From: Bacteroidales bacterium | GTDB taxonomy: Bacteria > Bacteroidota > Bacteroidia > Bacteroidales > UBA12077 | Length of the DNA stretch: 33,767 bases | Assembly (NCBI GenBank): GCA_013138975.1 | Contig: WTBR01000214.1 | Span: 1-33,767 of the forward strand | Reading direction: 5' to 3' | In this document: positions 22,885 to 31,178 of the stretch, in pieces | Position numbering within the stretch: the first letter of the stretch is position 1 | How the letters are laid out: each line of letters opens with the position of its first letter | Program-made: the position numbers and the translations under genes | The notes under the pieces: model-generated | Seen by the model: only the letters and a program-made list of their open reading frames with translations | Databases searched by the model: none | Told to the model about the DNA's origin: nothing

Positions 22885-25422
22885 TTAGTTTTTATATTTG
22901 TTTAATGCTTTAATAACCATTTGAGTATTTGGGTGGTTTTCACCCAATTTTTTAGAAAAAATGATATAAGATTTTTCCCATAATTTAATTGCATTTCTTA
23001 TTTCGTTTAATTCAATATTTAGATTGGCAAGGTTGGTATAGTGAACCGCCGTTCTAGGGTGTTCTGTACCAAAGTTCTTTTCATCAGAAACAAGTGCTTT
23101 TCCCAAAAATTTTTTAGCCCCTTCATAATCACCGAGGCTTTGAAGTACAGCACCCAAATTCGAATAACTAGCTGCTGTCCTTGGGTGTTCCGTTCCAAAG
23201 TTTTTTTCATTAGAAATAAGTGCTTTTTCCAAAAGTTTTTTAGCCCCTACATAATCACCGAGGTAATTCAGCACTGTACCCAGATTCGAATAACGAAGCG
23301 CTGTATTAGGGTGTTCTGTACCAAATTTTTTTTCATCAGAAATAAGTGCTTTTTCCGATAGTTCTTTAGCCCCTTCATAATCACCAAGATATTTCAGCAC
23401 TGTAACTAAATTTGAATAATTAATCGCCGTCTTAGGGTGTTCCGTTCCAAAGTTTTTTTCATTAGAAATAAGAGCTTTTTCCAAAAGTTTTTTAGCCCCT
23501 TCATAATCACCGAGGTCTTTAAGTACCAGAGCAAAATTCGAATAACGAACCGCCGTCTTAGGGTGTTCCTTTCCAAAGTTTTTTTCATCAGAAATAAGTG
23601 CTTTTTTCGATAGTTTCTTAGCCCCTTCATAATCACCGAGGTCTCTAAGTACGAGAGCCAAATTCGAATAGCGAACCGTCGTAGTAGGGTGTTCTGTACC
23701 AAAAGTTTTTTCATCAGAAATAAGCGCTTTTTCCAGAAGTTTTTTTGCTCCTTTATAATCACCCAGGTCTTTAAGTACGAGAGCTAAATTTGAATAACGA
23801 ACCGCCGTCTTAGGGTGTTTTGTTCCAAAGTTTTTTTCATCAGAAATAAGCGCTTTTTCCAGTAGTTTTTTCGCCCCTACATAATCCCCGAGGCTTTTTA
23901 GTACTAGGGCTAAATTATTGTAAAGTGCAGAAAACGTGGTTTTGTGTTTGGCAAGTGTGGGAGGGTTGGAGATAGTGGTCTTTATTATGGATTTGCCAAA
24001 TACAGCCCATTGGAATTTGTCAACAGGATTGTCTTTTGTTTGGTCTAAGTATAATTTTTCGGTAATGGTTTTTACCGGGTAGCTTATTTCATCAAATTTT
24101 ATTTCGGCTTGTTTTCTTACTACATCAGAAATTATCAGGTGTATTTTATAAGTCTCTGTTTTTTCATCTTTTAACAACCAGCCTTTTTTACATATATTTT
24201 TTAGTATTAAAGGGAATTTTTTAAAACCCTTGTCTTCTATAATCAATTCTTTTAAAGTTTCATATTCTATGTAATCGGAAGGCAAACAGGCAAAGTTTTT
24301 CAATATAAAAAGTTCTTCCTCTGTTAAATTACTTAACTTAAAAATTTCGCACAGGTATTGGCTTACTTTTTCAATTTTTTTATTTCCCGAATGTGGTACA
24401 TCGGTAAGTTCTGTATCAATGTTTTCTTGCAGTGCATTTTGTAAATCTTCAAAATCATATTCAATAATATTAGCTGTTTTTGCCAATATTTCTATACTTA
24501 GGGTATGATAATCCAGCGATTTAATTAATTCTCTAATTTGGAGATCGGTTAAATTTTGTTTTGTATAATGCTTTTTAAATAGCGTAAATGCGTCCTCATC
24601 GCTTAAAAAATCAAGCGTCTTAATCGTATATCCGTTCAGTTGGTTTCGCGAAGTAATCAGCGTGTGCCATTTGTCGGCATCAGGCAGATAATTTCTGATT
24701 TTCTCCACACTGTTATTGGCATTATCAATAACCAACAAATTCGGTTTGTCGCCTATATGGTTAAGTTTGCGTATAATTTCCTCAAAAACTTCATTTGGCT
24801 CGCTTATATTAACGTCAATTTTTAAATTTTTTCGCAAATTAGATGCAGCTGCAAAAACAGCAAAAATATCTTCATTCTTTTCAGCTTGCGTTATCCATGC
24901 TATATGCCGGTATTGATTGCGATTTTTACCAATAAACGCTTGTGCAAGTGTTGTTTTTCCTATCCCTCCCAAGCCGTTAACCACTACAACAGGTTTTTCA
25001 TTAAACAGTAATTTGTGCAATTCATCTAAAATATTTTTTCGCCCTACAATCTCATTTTCCGAAATCATGGGTACAAAGTTGGTCAGGTGTTTTGGTAAAT
25101 TGTTTTCATTTTCGTAATGATAGTGGTAATGGATTTCTGTGTTATCACCAACACGAACGTTTTTGGCAGTAATGTTACTATTTTGTACAATGTTTTTTTG
25201 TGTGGCAATACCTGTAATTATTGTTTTAAAAGCAGCTGTAAAACTGTTGGTTTGTTCCTTAACCATTTGTTGCAAAACAGAGAGTTGTTGCTCGTTTAAT
25301 TTTTGCAATTTATCAATAAGCTTTTCATCATTTTGATTTATAGTAATATTGCCGTTTTTTACATCTTGTATTACAATATTGTTATCGCCGCTTAGTTTAA
25401 TGATATTTTTTTTATCTTCCAT
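22885..25422 (-). CDS. STAND NTPase (NB-ARC) with C-terminal TPR repeats
   Basis: 845 residues, NLR-like. The N-terminus has two short beta motifs (SGDNNIVIQDVKNGNITI, 11-28, and NITAKNVRVGDNTEIHYHYH, 83-102) around a helical segment. This style precedes many bacterial STAND proteins as an effector-associated region. The NB-ARC core has Walker A GLGGIGKTT (K156), Walker B LLVIDNA (229-235) and the sensor-1 type LITSRN near 255. A winged-helix-like arm follows (about 340-440). From about 505 to the end there are eight 42-residue kinesin-light-chain-type TPRs (for example YSNLALVLKDLGDYEGAKKL), seven of them nearly identical. STAND proteins sense a ligand with their repeats and activate by oligomerisation, and many bacterial ones act in phage defence. 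Ligand and effector output are unknown here. Confidence 0.93.
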   Translation of the reverse strand: MEDKKNIIKLSGDNNIVIQDVKNGNITINQNDEKLIDKLQKLNEQQLSVLQQMVKEQTNSFTAAFKTIITGIATQKNIVQNSNITAKNVRVGDNTEIHYHYHYENENNLPKHLTNFVPMISENEIVGRKNILDELHKLLFNEKPVVVVNGLGGIGKTTLAQAFIGKNRNQYRHIAWITQAEKNEDIFAVFAAASNLRKNLKIDVNISEPNEVFEEIIRKLNHIGDKPNLLVIDNANNSVEKIRNYLPDADKWHTLITSRNQLNGYTIKTLDFLSDEDAFTLFKKHYTKQNLTDLQIRELIKSLDYHTLSIEILAKTANIIEYDFEDLQNALQENIDTELTDVPHSGNKKIEKVSQYLCEIFKLSNLTEEELFILKNFACLPSDYIEYETLKELIIEDKGFKKFPLILKNICKKGWLLKDEKTETYKIHLIISDVVRKQAEIKFDEISYPVKTITEKLYLDQTKDNPVDKFQWAVFGKSIIKTTISNPPTLAKHKTTFSALYNNLALVLKSLGDYVGAKKLLEKALISDEKNFGTKHPKTAVRYSNLALVLKDLGDYKGAKKLLEKALISDEKTFGTEHPTTTVRYSNLALVLRDLGDYEGAKKLSKKALISDEKNFGKEHPKTAVRYSNFALVLKDLGDYEGAKKLLEKALISNEKNFGTEHPKTAINYSNLVTVLKYLGDYEGAKELSEKALISDEKKFGTEHPNTALRYSNLGTVLNYLGDYVGAKKLLEKALISNEKNFGTEHPRTAASYSNLGAVLQSLGDYEGAKKFLGKALVSDEKNFGTEHPRTAVHYTNLANLNIELNEIRNAIKLWEKSYIIFSKKLGENHPNTQMVIKALNKYKN
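22960..23940 (-). repeat. 126-bp tandem repeats coding for TPRs
   Basis: The nucleotide period is 126 bp (for example ACCGAGG at 23131 and 23257). Neighbouring units differ at only a few positions, on both DNA and protein level, which points to recent duplication or gene conversion. Boundaries are approximate. Confidence 0.85.
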
Positions 25423-25662
25423 TGCGTTTCTTTTGTCGAAGCAAGCGGTAAGGCTTGCTGTATATTAAATTGTTCTTATCCCGGCTGTAAAGGTATAACA
25501 ACAATAAGTGTTATATTTCTTATGCTTTTAAAATAAGCCTCTCATTACTATTATGTGAATGTAGTATTTTTACATAATATCATCAAACATAATGCTATTG
25601 AATTAATATTTGATACTAATACGAATTTTCATAACTTGATTTCCAAAATAGTAAATATATAT

Positions 25663-27123
25663 ATGAGCAAAATAATTTTTATTTATATCCGATTTTTGAT
25701 AATCCTAATACTACTGTTTCCTTCTGAATTATTTTCGCAACAGCAAGAATGCTTTCTTCTTATGGTTGGGAAAGATGCTTCTGCAAACGGACAAGTATTG
25801 CTAGCCCACAATAATGATTTGTCGGGTAATGAAGCATCAATGCTCATAAAAGTTCCTGCCAATGAAATGTTAAATATTTTACCGGACAGTTCAGTTTCCT
25901 TTCACCCGTCTTACGAAATGCTGATACTTCAAACGAATATTGGATTTGCCGAAGGCGATGCTGTGGCTATAAATAAACATGGTGTAGCTATTGCCGGAGG
26001 TTTAGCTTTAAAGCGAGACAGAAATAGTAATGCCGAAAAGCTTGATCCTTTAGTAAAGTCCGGTTTAGGAGGAGGCATTCGATATTTTGCTTTACAGCAT
26101 GCTAAAACTGCACGCGAATGCGTAAAAATTATTGGAGAATGTTATACTAAATTTGGAATAAGTTACCCGAGTGGAGTAGGAGTAGCCGACACAAATGAAA
26201 TATGGTACATGGAGGCAGGTGGAGGATATTCTTGGGCTGCTGTTCGTATTCCAAACGATTGTTATTTTGTAGCGGCTAATAGTTACCGAATTGGTAACAT
26301 TGATTTTAATGATACTGCCAACTTTATTTGCTCGCCCAAGCTGATAGATATTTATGAAGAATCTGACCTAAGGGATAAATCAATGCAAGCTTTTAACTTT
26401 AGGGATTTCTTTGGTAATGGAATAAAAGAAAAAACGGGCAGTAACTACTATAATACACGGCGTCTCTGGAGAGCTATCGATATACTCAATCCTTTAATGC
26501 AAGTATCTTCCGAAGAAGAGATTTTTCCACTATTTATTCAAGCGCAAGAAAAAATTGACTTACAAAAATGTTTTACAATCCTGCGTGATTATTATTCGGA
26601 AACTCCTTTCGATATTTATAAGAATGAGAACCCGAATCATCCGGAAAGATCAATTGCGGTTTGGAAGTGTGTGCATACCGATGTCATCGCTCTTTCGCCG
26701 GGCAAGCCTGTTGATTATGGATCTGTGCTTTGGACAGGACTAAGTTCCCCATTTACTGCAATTTACATTCCTATTTATATGGGTAGCAATGCTTTTCCAG
26801 CAGGCTTTGACGTAGCACCAAAGCGTTTTGATAAAAATTCAGCATTTTGGGTATTCAAAAAGCTTGGAGATTTATCCAAGTCAGAATATCCCAGAAACAT
26901 GAAGGCATGGAAAGAACTTCGAAATCAACTTGAATCGAATGGAATAGAAAAACAAGAAATTATACTTAGGGAAGCTGAAAATAGATTGAAAAATAACCCC
27001 AATCAGCTTAGTAGCTATCTGGAAAATAGAAGTAAAGAATTTGCTTTTAAAGCGATAAGATTAGCTTCAGACATGACTGATTCGCTCGAAAATAATAATA
27101 ATATTAAGCTTAAGCGGAAATAA
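25663..27123 (+). CDS. Exported C69-family dipeptidase
   Basis: 486 residues from the ATG at 25663. The frame also extends up to a GTG at 25555, but only the shorter start gives a clean signal peptide (MSKIIFIYIRFLIILILLFP), so it is preferred. C69 peptidases are N-terminal-nucleophile hydrolases. Cys30 in the sequence EC-FLLMVGKDASANG sits just after the predicted signal peptide and fits the catalytic cysteine, exposed by processing. The typical N-D segment (LLAHNNDLSG) and the GVGVADTNEIWYMEAGGGYSWAA region follow. Expected in the periplasm, cleaving dipeptides. Monocistronic. Confidence 0.9.
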   Translation: MSKIIFIYIRFLIILILLFPSELFSQQQECFLLMVGKDASANGQVLLAHNNDLSGNEASMLIKVPANEMLNILPDSSVSFHPSYEMLILQTNIGFAEGDAVAINKHGVAIAGGLALKRDRNSNAEKLDPLVKSGLGGGIRYFALQHAKTARECVKIIGECYTKFGISYPSGVGVADTNEIWYMEAGGGYSWAAVRIPNDCYFVAANSYRIGNIDFNDTANFICSPKLIDIYEESDLRDKSMQAFNFRDFFGNGIKEKTGSNYYNTRRLWRAIDILNPLMQVSSEEEIFPLFIQAQEKIDLQKCFTILRDYYSETPFDIYKNENPNHPERSIAVWKCVHTDVIALSPGKPVDYGSVLWTGLSSPFTAIYIPIYMGSNAFPAGFDVAPKRFDKNSAFWVFKKLGDLSKSEYPRNMKAWKELRNQLESNGIEKQEIILREAENRLKNNPNQLSSYLENRSKEFAFKAIRLASDMTDSLENNNNIKLKRK

Positions 27124-27269
27124 TCCCTTTTTAGTGTTCAGTAAATCCATACTAGAGCACCTTTATTAACTATGTTGATGAGAACGTTTTACTAAGTTTT
27201 AATCCTGACATTTTTAATTCAAATTTAATTTATTATAGCAAATACTGTTTAGCTAATTCTTTCAAGGGG

Positions 27270-27298
27270 TTGACAACAACGAGAATATTTTGTATATT
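27270..27298 (+). promoter_or_regulatory. Predicted cold-shock gene promoter
   Basis: TTGACA (27270-27275), 17 nt, TATATT (27293-27298). It can also be read as TTG-N20-TAnnTT in Bacteroidota style. The predicted leader is about 60 nt and contains AACCCTTTTTTAGGGTT (about 27327-27343), a small hairpin. A structured leader is common in cold-shock genes. The rest of 27124-27269 shows nothing. Confidence 0.6.
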
Positions 27299-27366
27299 CA
27301 CTCTATATTTAAAATAGATAAAATAACCCTTTTTTAGGGTTAAATATTAACTCTTAACTTATAACA

Positions 27367-27558
27367 ATGAAAAACGGTACAGTAAAATTTTTTAATAAGT
27401 TTAAAGGTTTTGGATTTATTACACCAGATGATGATGGTAAGGATGTATTTGTCCATAAAAATGATTTAATTGATGAAATAGCAGATGGAGATCAAGTAAG
27501 CTATGATGTGGCTGAAGGCCCAAAAGGATTGAATGCAGTCGATGTTAAATTAGTTTAA
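27367..27558 (+). CDS. Cold-shock protein (CspA family)
   Basis: 63 residues, a single OB-fold cold-shock domain that binds single-stranded RNA or DNA and melts RNA structure. RNP1 is KGFGFI (13-18) and RNP2 is VFVH (27-30), both intact, with the surface aromatics F8, F9, F15, F17 and F28. The length is standard for the family. It has its own promoter, a leader with a small hairpin and a strong terminator at 27576-27610, so it is a single-gene unit. Confidence 0.96.
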   Translation: MKNGTVKFFNKFKGFGFITPDDDGKDVFVHKNDLIDEIADGDQVSYDVAEGPKGLNAVDVKLV

Positions 27559-27575
27559 TCTTTAACTTCTTTGCA

Positions 27576-27610
27576 TTGAAAAAGCCTATTCGTTGATAGG
27601 CTTTTTTCAA
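27576..27610 (+). terminator. Rho-independent terminator after the cold-shock gene
   Basis: TTGAAAAAGCCTAT (27576-27589) pairs with ATAGGCTTTTTTCAA (27596-27610) around TCGTTG, with a T run in the second arm. Confidence 0.8.
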
Positions 27611-27712
27611 TTTGATCTTTTTTAGAAGAGCAAAGAAAGAATATTATATTTGTTTGATTCTTTTTTTAGTAAAGAATATTAACTAAAAATTCACTCAAGG
27701 AAAAATATTGCA

Positions 27713-27720
27713 TATATTTG
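27713..27720 (+). promoter_or_regulatory. Bacteroidota -7 box (TATATTTG)
   Basis: A perfect TAnnTTTG match 24 nt before the next start codon. The -33 element is not obvious. Confidence 0.45.
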
Positions 27721-27744
27721 CATCTACATATTTAGATATATAAA

Positions 27745-27993
27745 ATGGAATTTAAACAATTAGAGCTTAAAAAGGAATCCAACTGGTTTAAAAGAATCAT
27801 TCAGTCTCCGCATACAAAAAAATCAATTATTTATACAAGCATTGGTGCAATTGGCGGTTTAGTATATTTCTACTTTACCGAAGGAAAACACATGGATGTT
27901 ATTGTAGCCGGTGATTTTGTTAAAAGTATGTTATTTGGCGGATTCTTAGGCTTTTTTATAACAAATAGTCCTTGTGCTAGGAACAAATGTTAG
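27745..27993 (+). CDS. Small two-TM protein (DUF6132-like?)
   Basis: 82 residues. A basic amphipathic start (MEFKQLELKKESNWFKRII) leads to two TM segments, IIYTSIGAIGGLVYFYF (about 28-44) and VKSMLFGGFLGFFIT (about 60-74), and the protein ends SPCARNKC with two cysteines. The Gly-rich helices resemble small membrane proteins of the DUF6132 type common in Bacteroidota, though in those the cysteines lie in the loop. Function is unknown. Confidence 0.65.
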   Translation: MEFKQLELKKESNWFKRIIQSPHTKKSIIYTSIGAIGGLVYFYFTEGKHMDVIVAGDFVKSMLFGGFLGFFITNSPCARNKC

Positions 27994-28267
27994 TATTTCT
28001 TTGAGCAACCAAGCATACTTTTTAGAGAATACAAAATCACGGTGAAATTCATCTAGCGAGGATTGGTATTTTTATGCATATTCTCAGTTTGCTTTTGTCA
28101 CGATAAATATCAAGTTCGTATTGTTATTTCGCTTTGTATTAATACTACTTATCTACGTGAAATTAAAAATGCGAATCTCGCAACATGCAACAGTTTGTAA
28201 TCACAAACCATGTTTTAGTATTTCCTTATATCCGCAAGACCTTCAAGATTTTAATTGAACATATTGA
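27994..28267. other. Gene-free stretch
   Basis: No gene or strong signal was seen. All frames are broken by stops within about 30 codons. It leads into the palindrome-bearing repeat. Confidence 0.5.
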
Positions 28268-28447
28268 ATTCGCCAAGCCGCTTCAAGCGGCTAGGCGAAT
28301 AAGATATAATGTTCCTATACAGACTTAATAGGTTTTAATTGATTAACAGGCAATTATATCGAATCGGCATTCACTTATTAATGCGAAACCTGTTAGGTTT
28401 GATTATTGGATAATCAACTTATTGAGAAAACACCAGCGGATATCAGG
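28268..28447 (+). repeat. Dispersed repeat with 33-bp palindrome, complete copy
   Basis: The palindrome (28268-28300) is followed by AAGATATAATGTTCCTATAC, TTTTAATTGATTAACAGGC, CATTCACTTATTAATGCGAA and the tail GATAATCAACTTATTGAGAA ending near GCGGATATCAGG. This is the best uninterrupted copy in the window; compare 256-380 and 20892-21096. Confidence 0.85.
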
Positions 28448-28650
28448 TATTTATTTACATATTTGATAGAATTAAAAATAGTTTGTAATTTACAACCTAC
28501 TTATTATTGATTTCTTAAGGTTAAAAAAGAAAGATTGAAATTGAATCTAAAAATAATATTTTATTTAGTAGTTAATTGATAGTAAGTTAGTATGAAGTCT
28601 TATATTACATTTTTAGACAAAATTTAGCGTATTAAAACAAGGATGTGAAA

Positions 28651-28908
28651 ATGAAAAAATCCAAGCTTATAATTCTTTTTATTATCTTTTTTTTAATGGG
28701 TATTCTTTTAGATCGCACATTTTTATATTATGAAATGGGTGAGAAAAATAAGTTACTGCTTATAGAACAAGAATCAATTAAGGAGGATTATACACATTTG
28801 ATTAAGCAATTTGAAATTGTTGAGAATGAACTTCTTTTGCGTAAGATACAAGATTCTATTATTATTGCGGATTCTATTTTTATTATGGATTCTATAATGC
28901 TTGAATGA
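28651..28908 (+). CDS. Small single-pass membrane protein with coiled coil (unknown)
   Basis: 85 residues from the ATG at 28651, chosen over a GTG at 28645 because AAGG at 28639-28642 then lies at good spacing. One N-terminal TM (KSKLIILFIIFFLMGILLD) is followed by a short helical region with charged residues (about 30-65) and a repeated DSI pattern (IQDSIIIADSIFIMDSIM). DSI repeats of this kind occur at the ends of Bacteroidota anchored proteins. Function is unknown. It lies just before a MITE and a truncated gene. Confidence 0.55.
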   Translation: MKKSKLIILFIIFFLMGILLDRTFLYYEMGEKNKLLLIEQESIKEDYTHLIKQFEIVENELLLRKIQDSIIIADSIFIMDSIMLE

Positions 28909-28931
28909 TTAATTATGTTGAACTAATTAGA

Positions 28932-29069
28932 GTCTGTCCATAAAGTCCGATTTTTTCGTTACGCTCATTGCAAAAACAGTCATTTACAATTGTAAACTCC
29001 TTGATTTTTGCAATTTCACAAGCCTCAAAATCGAACATTCTGAACAAGACTCTTACTTTATGGACAGAC
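28932..29069. mobile_element. 138-bp MITE-like element with 15-bp terminal inverted repeats
   Basis: GTCTGTCCATAAAGT (28932-28946) and ACTTTATGGACAGAC (29055-29069) are perfect inverted repeats. An inner pair, TGCAAAAA and TTTTTGCA, extends the fold. No coding sequence. It ends 7 nt before a 5'-truncated gene. Confidence 0.8.
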
Positions 29070-29076
29070 ACTACAT

Positions 29077-29328
29077 ATGTGGAAAATAACCGAGGTGGTG
29101 CCGATGAAGAAAATTGTATATGACTGGAGTTATGAAGGTATTTCCGGAGATGCGATTGTAATATTCGAATTATTCGAACAAGGAAATCAAACGAATTTAA
29201 GATTAACGAATAGGGGACTGGAAAGTTTTCCTAAAGATATTCCTGAATTTACAAGAGAGAGCTGCATCGAAGGTTGGAACTATTTTATAAAAAATAGACT
29301 AAAAGAATTTTTAGATAGGGAATTATAA
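29077..29328 (+). pseudogene. SRPBCC/AHSA1-like protein, N-terminal half missing
   Basis: The 83-residue frame matches only the C-terminal half of the Activator-of-Hsp90-ATPase-1-like (START/SRPBCC) family, normally about 140-150 residues. It starts in WKITEVVPMKKIVYDWSYEG, continues with VIFELFEQGNQTNLRLTNRG and ends in ESCIEGWNYFIKNRLKEFL. The N-terminal part of the fold (first strands and helices) is absent, and the sequence upstream is the 138-bp element. The gene was therefore probably cut by insertion or by recombination at the element. The ATG at 29077 would only make a half domain, so the product is unlikely to fold normally. Confidence 0.75.
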
Positions 29329-29385
29329 TTAGTACAATATCATTTTCTTAAAAGATTTTATATTGGAAAACTTTGCCCAAAATAT

Positions 29386-29462
29386 ATTCTGACTTCTGAC
29401 TTTCGTATTCCTAATTCTGATTTTCGTATTCAGATTTCCGACTTCCGTGTTCTGACTTTTAA
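29386..29462. repeat. Low-complexity repeat of 'ttctgacttycgtattc' phrases
   Basis: Several imperfect copies of TTCTGACTTTCGTATTC-like phrases in the gap before the PurF-like gene. No gene was seen between 29329 and 29573. A TATTTTTG box at 29526-29533 could serve the next gene. Confidence 0.55.
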
Positions 29463-29573
29463 AAATATCTATTAACAATGTATACCCATTTATTAACTAT
29501 CTTACTTTAAATAGAATTATTCTTATATTTTTGCCAACTTAATTTGTCTATGTATTAAAAAAATATAAAAAGT

Positions 29574-30980
29574 ATGAGTGGTTTCTTTGGCAGTATTTCA
29601 AAAAAAGATTGTGTAGCTGATGTGTTTTATGGTACCGATTATCATTCGCATCTTGGTACAAAAAGAGCGGGTATGGCTTTCTATTCACCAGAAAAGGGTT
29701 TTCAACGTTCTATACATAGTCTTGAGGATGGTTATTTTAGAAATAAATTCGAAGATGGATTATCAAAATTTTCAGGAAATATTGGAATAGGAGTAATAAG
29801 CGATACTGAAGCTCAACCAATTGTTGTGACTTCGCATTTGGGGAAATTTGCAGTGGCGAGTGTTAGTAAAATTGTAAACATCGATGAGCTTGAAGAACGA
29901 TTCATGAAGCAGCATCGTACTTTTTCAGAAAATAGTCAGGGATCGGTAAATGCTACCGAACTTGTTGCTATGTTAATTGCTGAGGGTGAGAATTTTGCGG
30001 ACGGTATTCAAAAAGTTTATGATCTTGTTAAAGGATCATGTTCAATGATGATTTTAACAGAGAAAAGTATAATAATAGCACGTGATAAATTAGGACGTAC
30101 ACCAATTATTATTGGTAAAAAAGAAGGAGCATATGCTACTACATTTGAAACATGTGCATTTCCTAATTTAGGCTATGAGATAGATAAATATCTGGGGCCA
30201 GGTGAAATTATAGAAATTACCGCTGATGGTTATACTCAGTTAAGAAAACCAAATGAAAAAATGCAAGTTTGCTCATTTTTGTGGGTATATTACGGATATC
30301 CGCCATCATTTTACGAAGGTATAAATGTTGATGAGGTACGTTATCGTTGTGGAGCTTCTTTGGCTCAAAGAGATGATTTAGATGTTGATTTCGTAGCTGG
30401 AATTCCGGATTCAGGAATAGGGCATGCAATGGGTTATAGTAATGAACAAAGAGTACCACTTAAACGACCATATTCAAAATATACTCCAACATGGCCGCGT
30501 AGTTTTATGCCTCAAAATCAGAATATGCGCGAGTTGGTTGCTAAAATGAAATTAATACCTAACAAAGCATTAATTAAAGGGAATAAAGGCGTTTTTCTTG
30601 ATGATTCAATAGTTAGAGGAACACAGTTAACAGATAATGTTAAAGACTTACATCAAGCTGGTATAAGCGAAGTGCATATGCGTATTGCTTGTCCACCATT
30701 AACTTATCCTTGTGAATTTTTAAATTTTAGTCGTTCAAGATCGAACATGGACTTAGCTACTCATAAAGCCGTTAAGCAGATTGAAGGAGAAGAAAATGTT
30801 GATATGAAAGAATACTCGGATTGTAATAATCCAAAATATGAGGCAATGGTAGAACAAATTAGGAAAAATCTTGGCTTAACAAGTTTAAAATTTCAGAAAC
30901 TTGATGATTTAGTTGAAGATATTGGAATTCCAAAAGAAAAGCTTTGTACGCATTGTTGGGATGGTAGTAGCTGTTTTTAA
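29574..30980 (+). CDS. PurF-like amidophosphoribosyltransferase paralogue without the catalytic cysteine
   Basis: 468 residues with the two domains of PurF: a class II glutamine amidotransferase domain (about 1-230) and a phosphoribosyltransferase domain (about 240-440). The PRPP-binding motif FLDDSIVRGT (about 341-350) is intact. The glutaminase is not: the family starts Met-Cys-Gly, with Cys2 as nucleophile, but this protein starts MSGFFGS, with Ser in its place. The usual N-G oxyanion segment is also altered (SHLGKFAVAS). Cysteines in PPLTYPCEF and in the end KLCTHCWDGSSC could bind an Fe-S cluster, as in some PurF enzymes. It may use ammonia, or have a regulatory or different phosphoribosyl role. 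The start follows a likely -7 box. Confidence 0.85.
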   Translation: MSGFFGSISKKDCVADVFYGTDYHSHLGTKRAGMAFYSPEKGFQRSIHSLEDGYFRNKFEDGLSKFSGNIGIGVISDTEAQPIVVTSHLGKFAVASVSKIVNIDELEERFMKQHRTFSENSQGSVNATELVAMLIAEGENFADGIQKVYDLVKGSCSMMILTEKSIIIARDKLGRTPIIIGKKEGAYATTFETCAFPNLGYEIDKYLGPGEIIEITADGYTQLRKPNEKMQVCSFLWVYYGYPPSFYEGINVDEVRYRCGASLAQRDDLDVDFVAGIPDSGIGHAMGYSNEQRVPLKRPYSKYTPTWPRSFMPQNQNMRELVAKMKLIPNKALIKGNKGVFLDDSIVRGTQLTDNVKDLHQAGISEVHMRIACPPLTYPCEFLNFSRSRSNMDLATHKAVKQIEGEENVDMKEYSDCNNPKYEAMVEQIRKNLGLTSLKFQKLDDLVEDIGIPKEKLCTHCWDGSSCF

Positions 30981-31009
30981 CCAATAAAGCATTTTTAAAA
31001 TATATTAAA

Positions 31010-31141
31010 AGAGGCTGTCCAAAAAGTTAGAAAAATGTCTATACTTCGACAGGCTCAGCATGACAATTTTCTGTTAATCAGTTTGTCACACTGAGCCTGT
31101 CGAAGTGTTTATGATTTAATCTTTCTTTTTGGATAGCCTCT
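31010..31141. repeat. 132-bp nested inverted-repeat element
   Basis: The outer arms AGAGGCTGTCCAAAAAG (31010-31026) and CTTTTTGGATAGCCTCT (31125-31141) pair with one mismatch. The inner arms ACTTCGACAGGCTCAG (31043-31058) and CTGAGCCTGTCGAAGT (31091-31106) pair perfectly. A T run follows, so it could also end transcription of the PurF-like gene. A decayed relative lies at 31908-32015. Confidence 0.8.
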
Positions 31142-31178
31142 TTTTTGTATAGTAATTTGAAATCAACTTAAGCAATTT

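Noticed and set aside
23041..23762. Open frames on other strands and frames over the TPR region
   Set aside because: They repeat with the same 126-bp period and are shadows of the STAND gene.
22960..23940. Regular direct repeats resembling a CRISPR array
   Set aside because: The 126-bp period keeps one open frame coding for TPRs; there are no unique spacers between short identical repeats.
25555..25662. GTG start adding 36 residues to the C69 dipeptidase
   Set aside because: It would bury the signal peptide; the ATG at 25663 gives a normal one with Cys30 just after cleavage.
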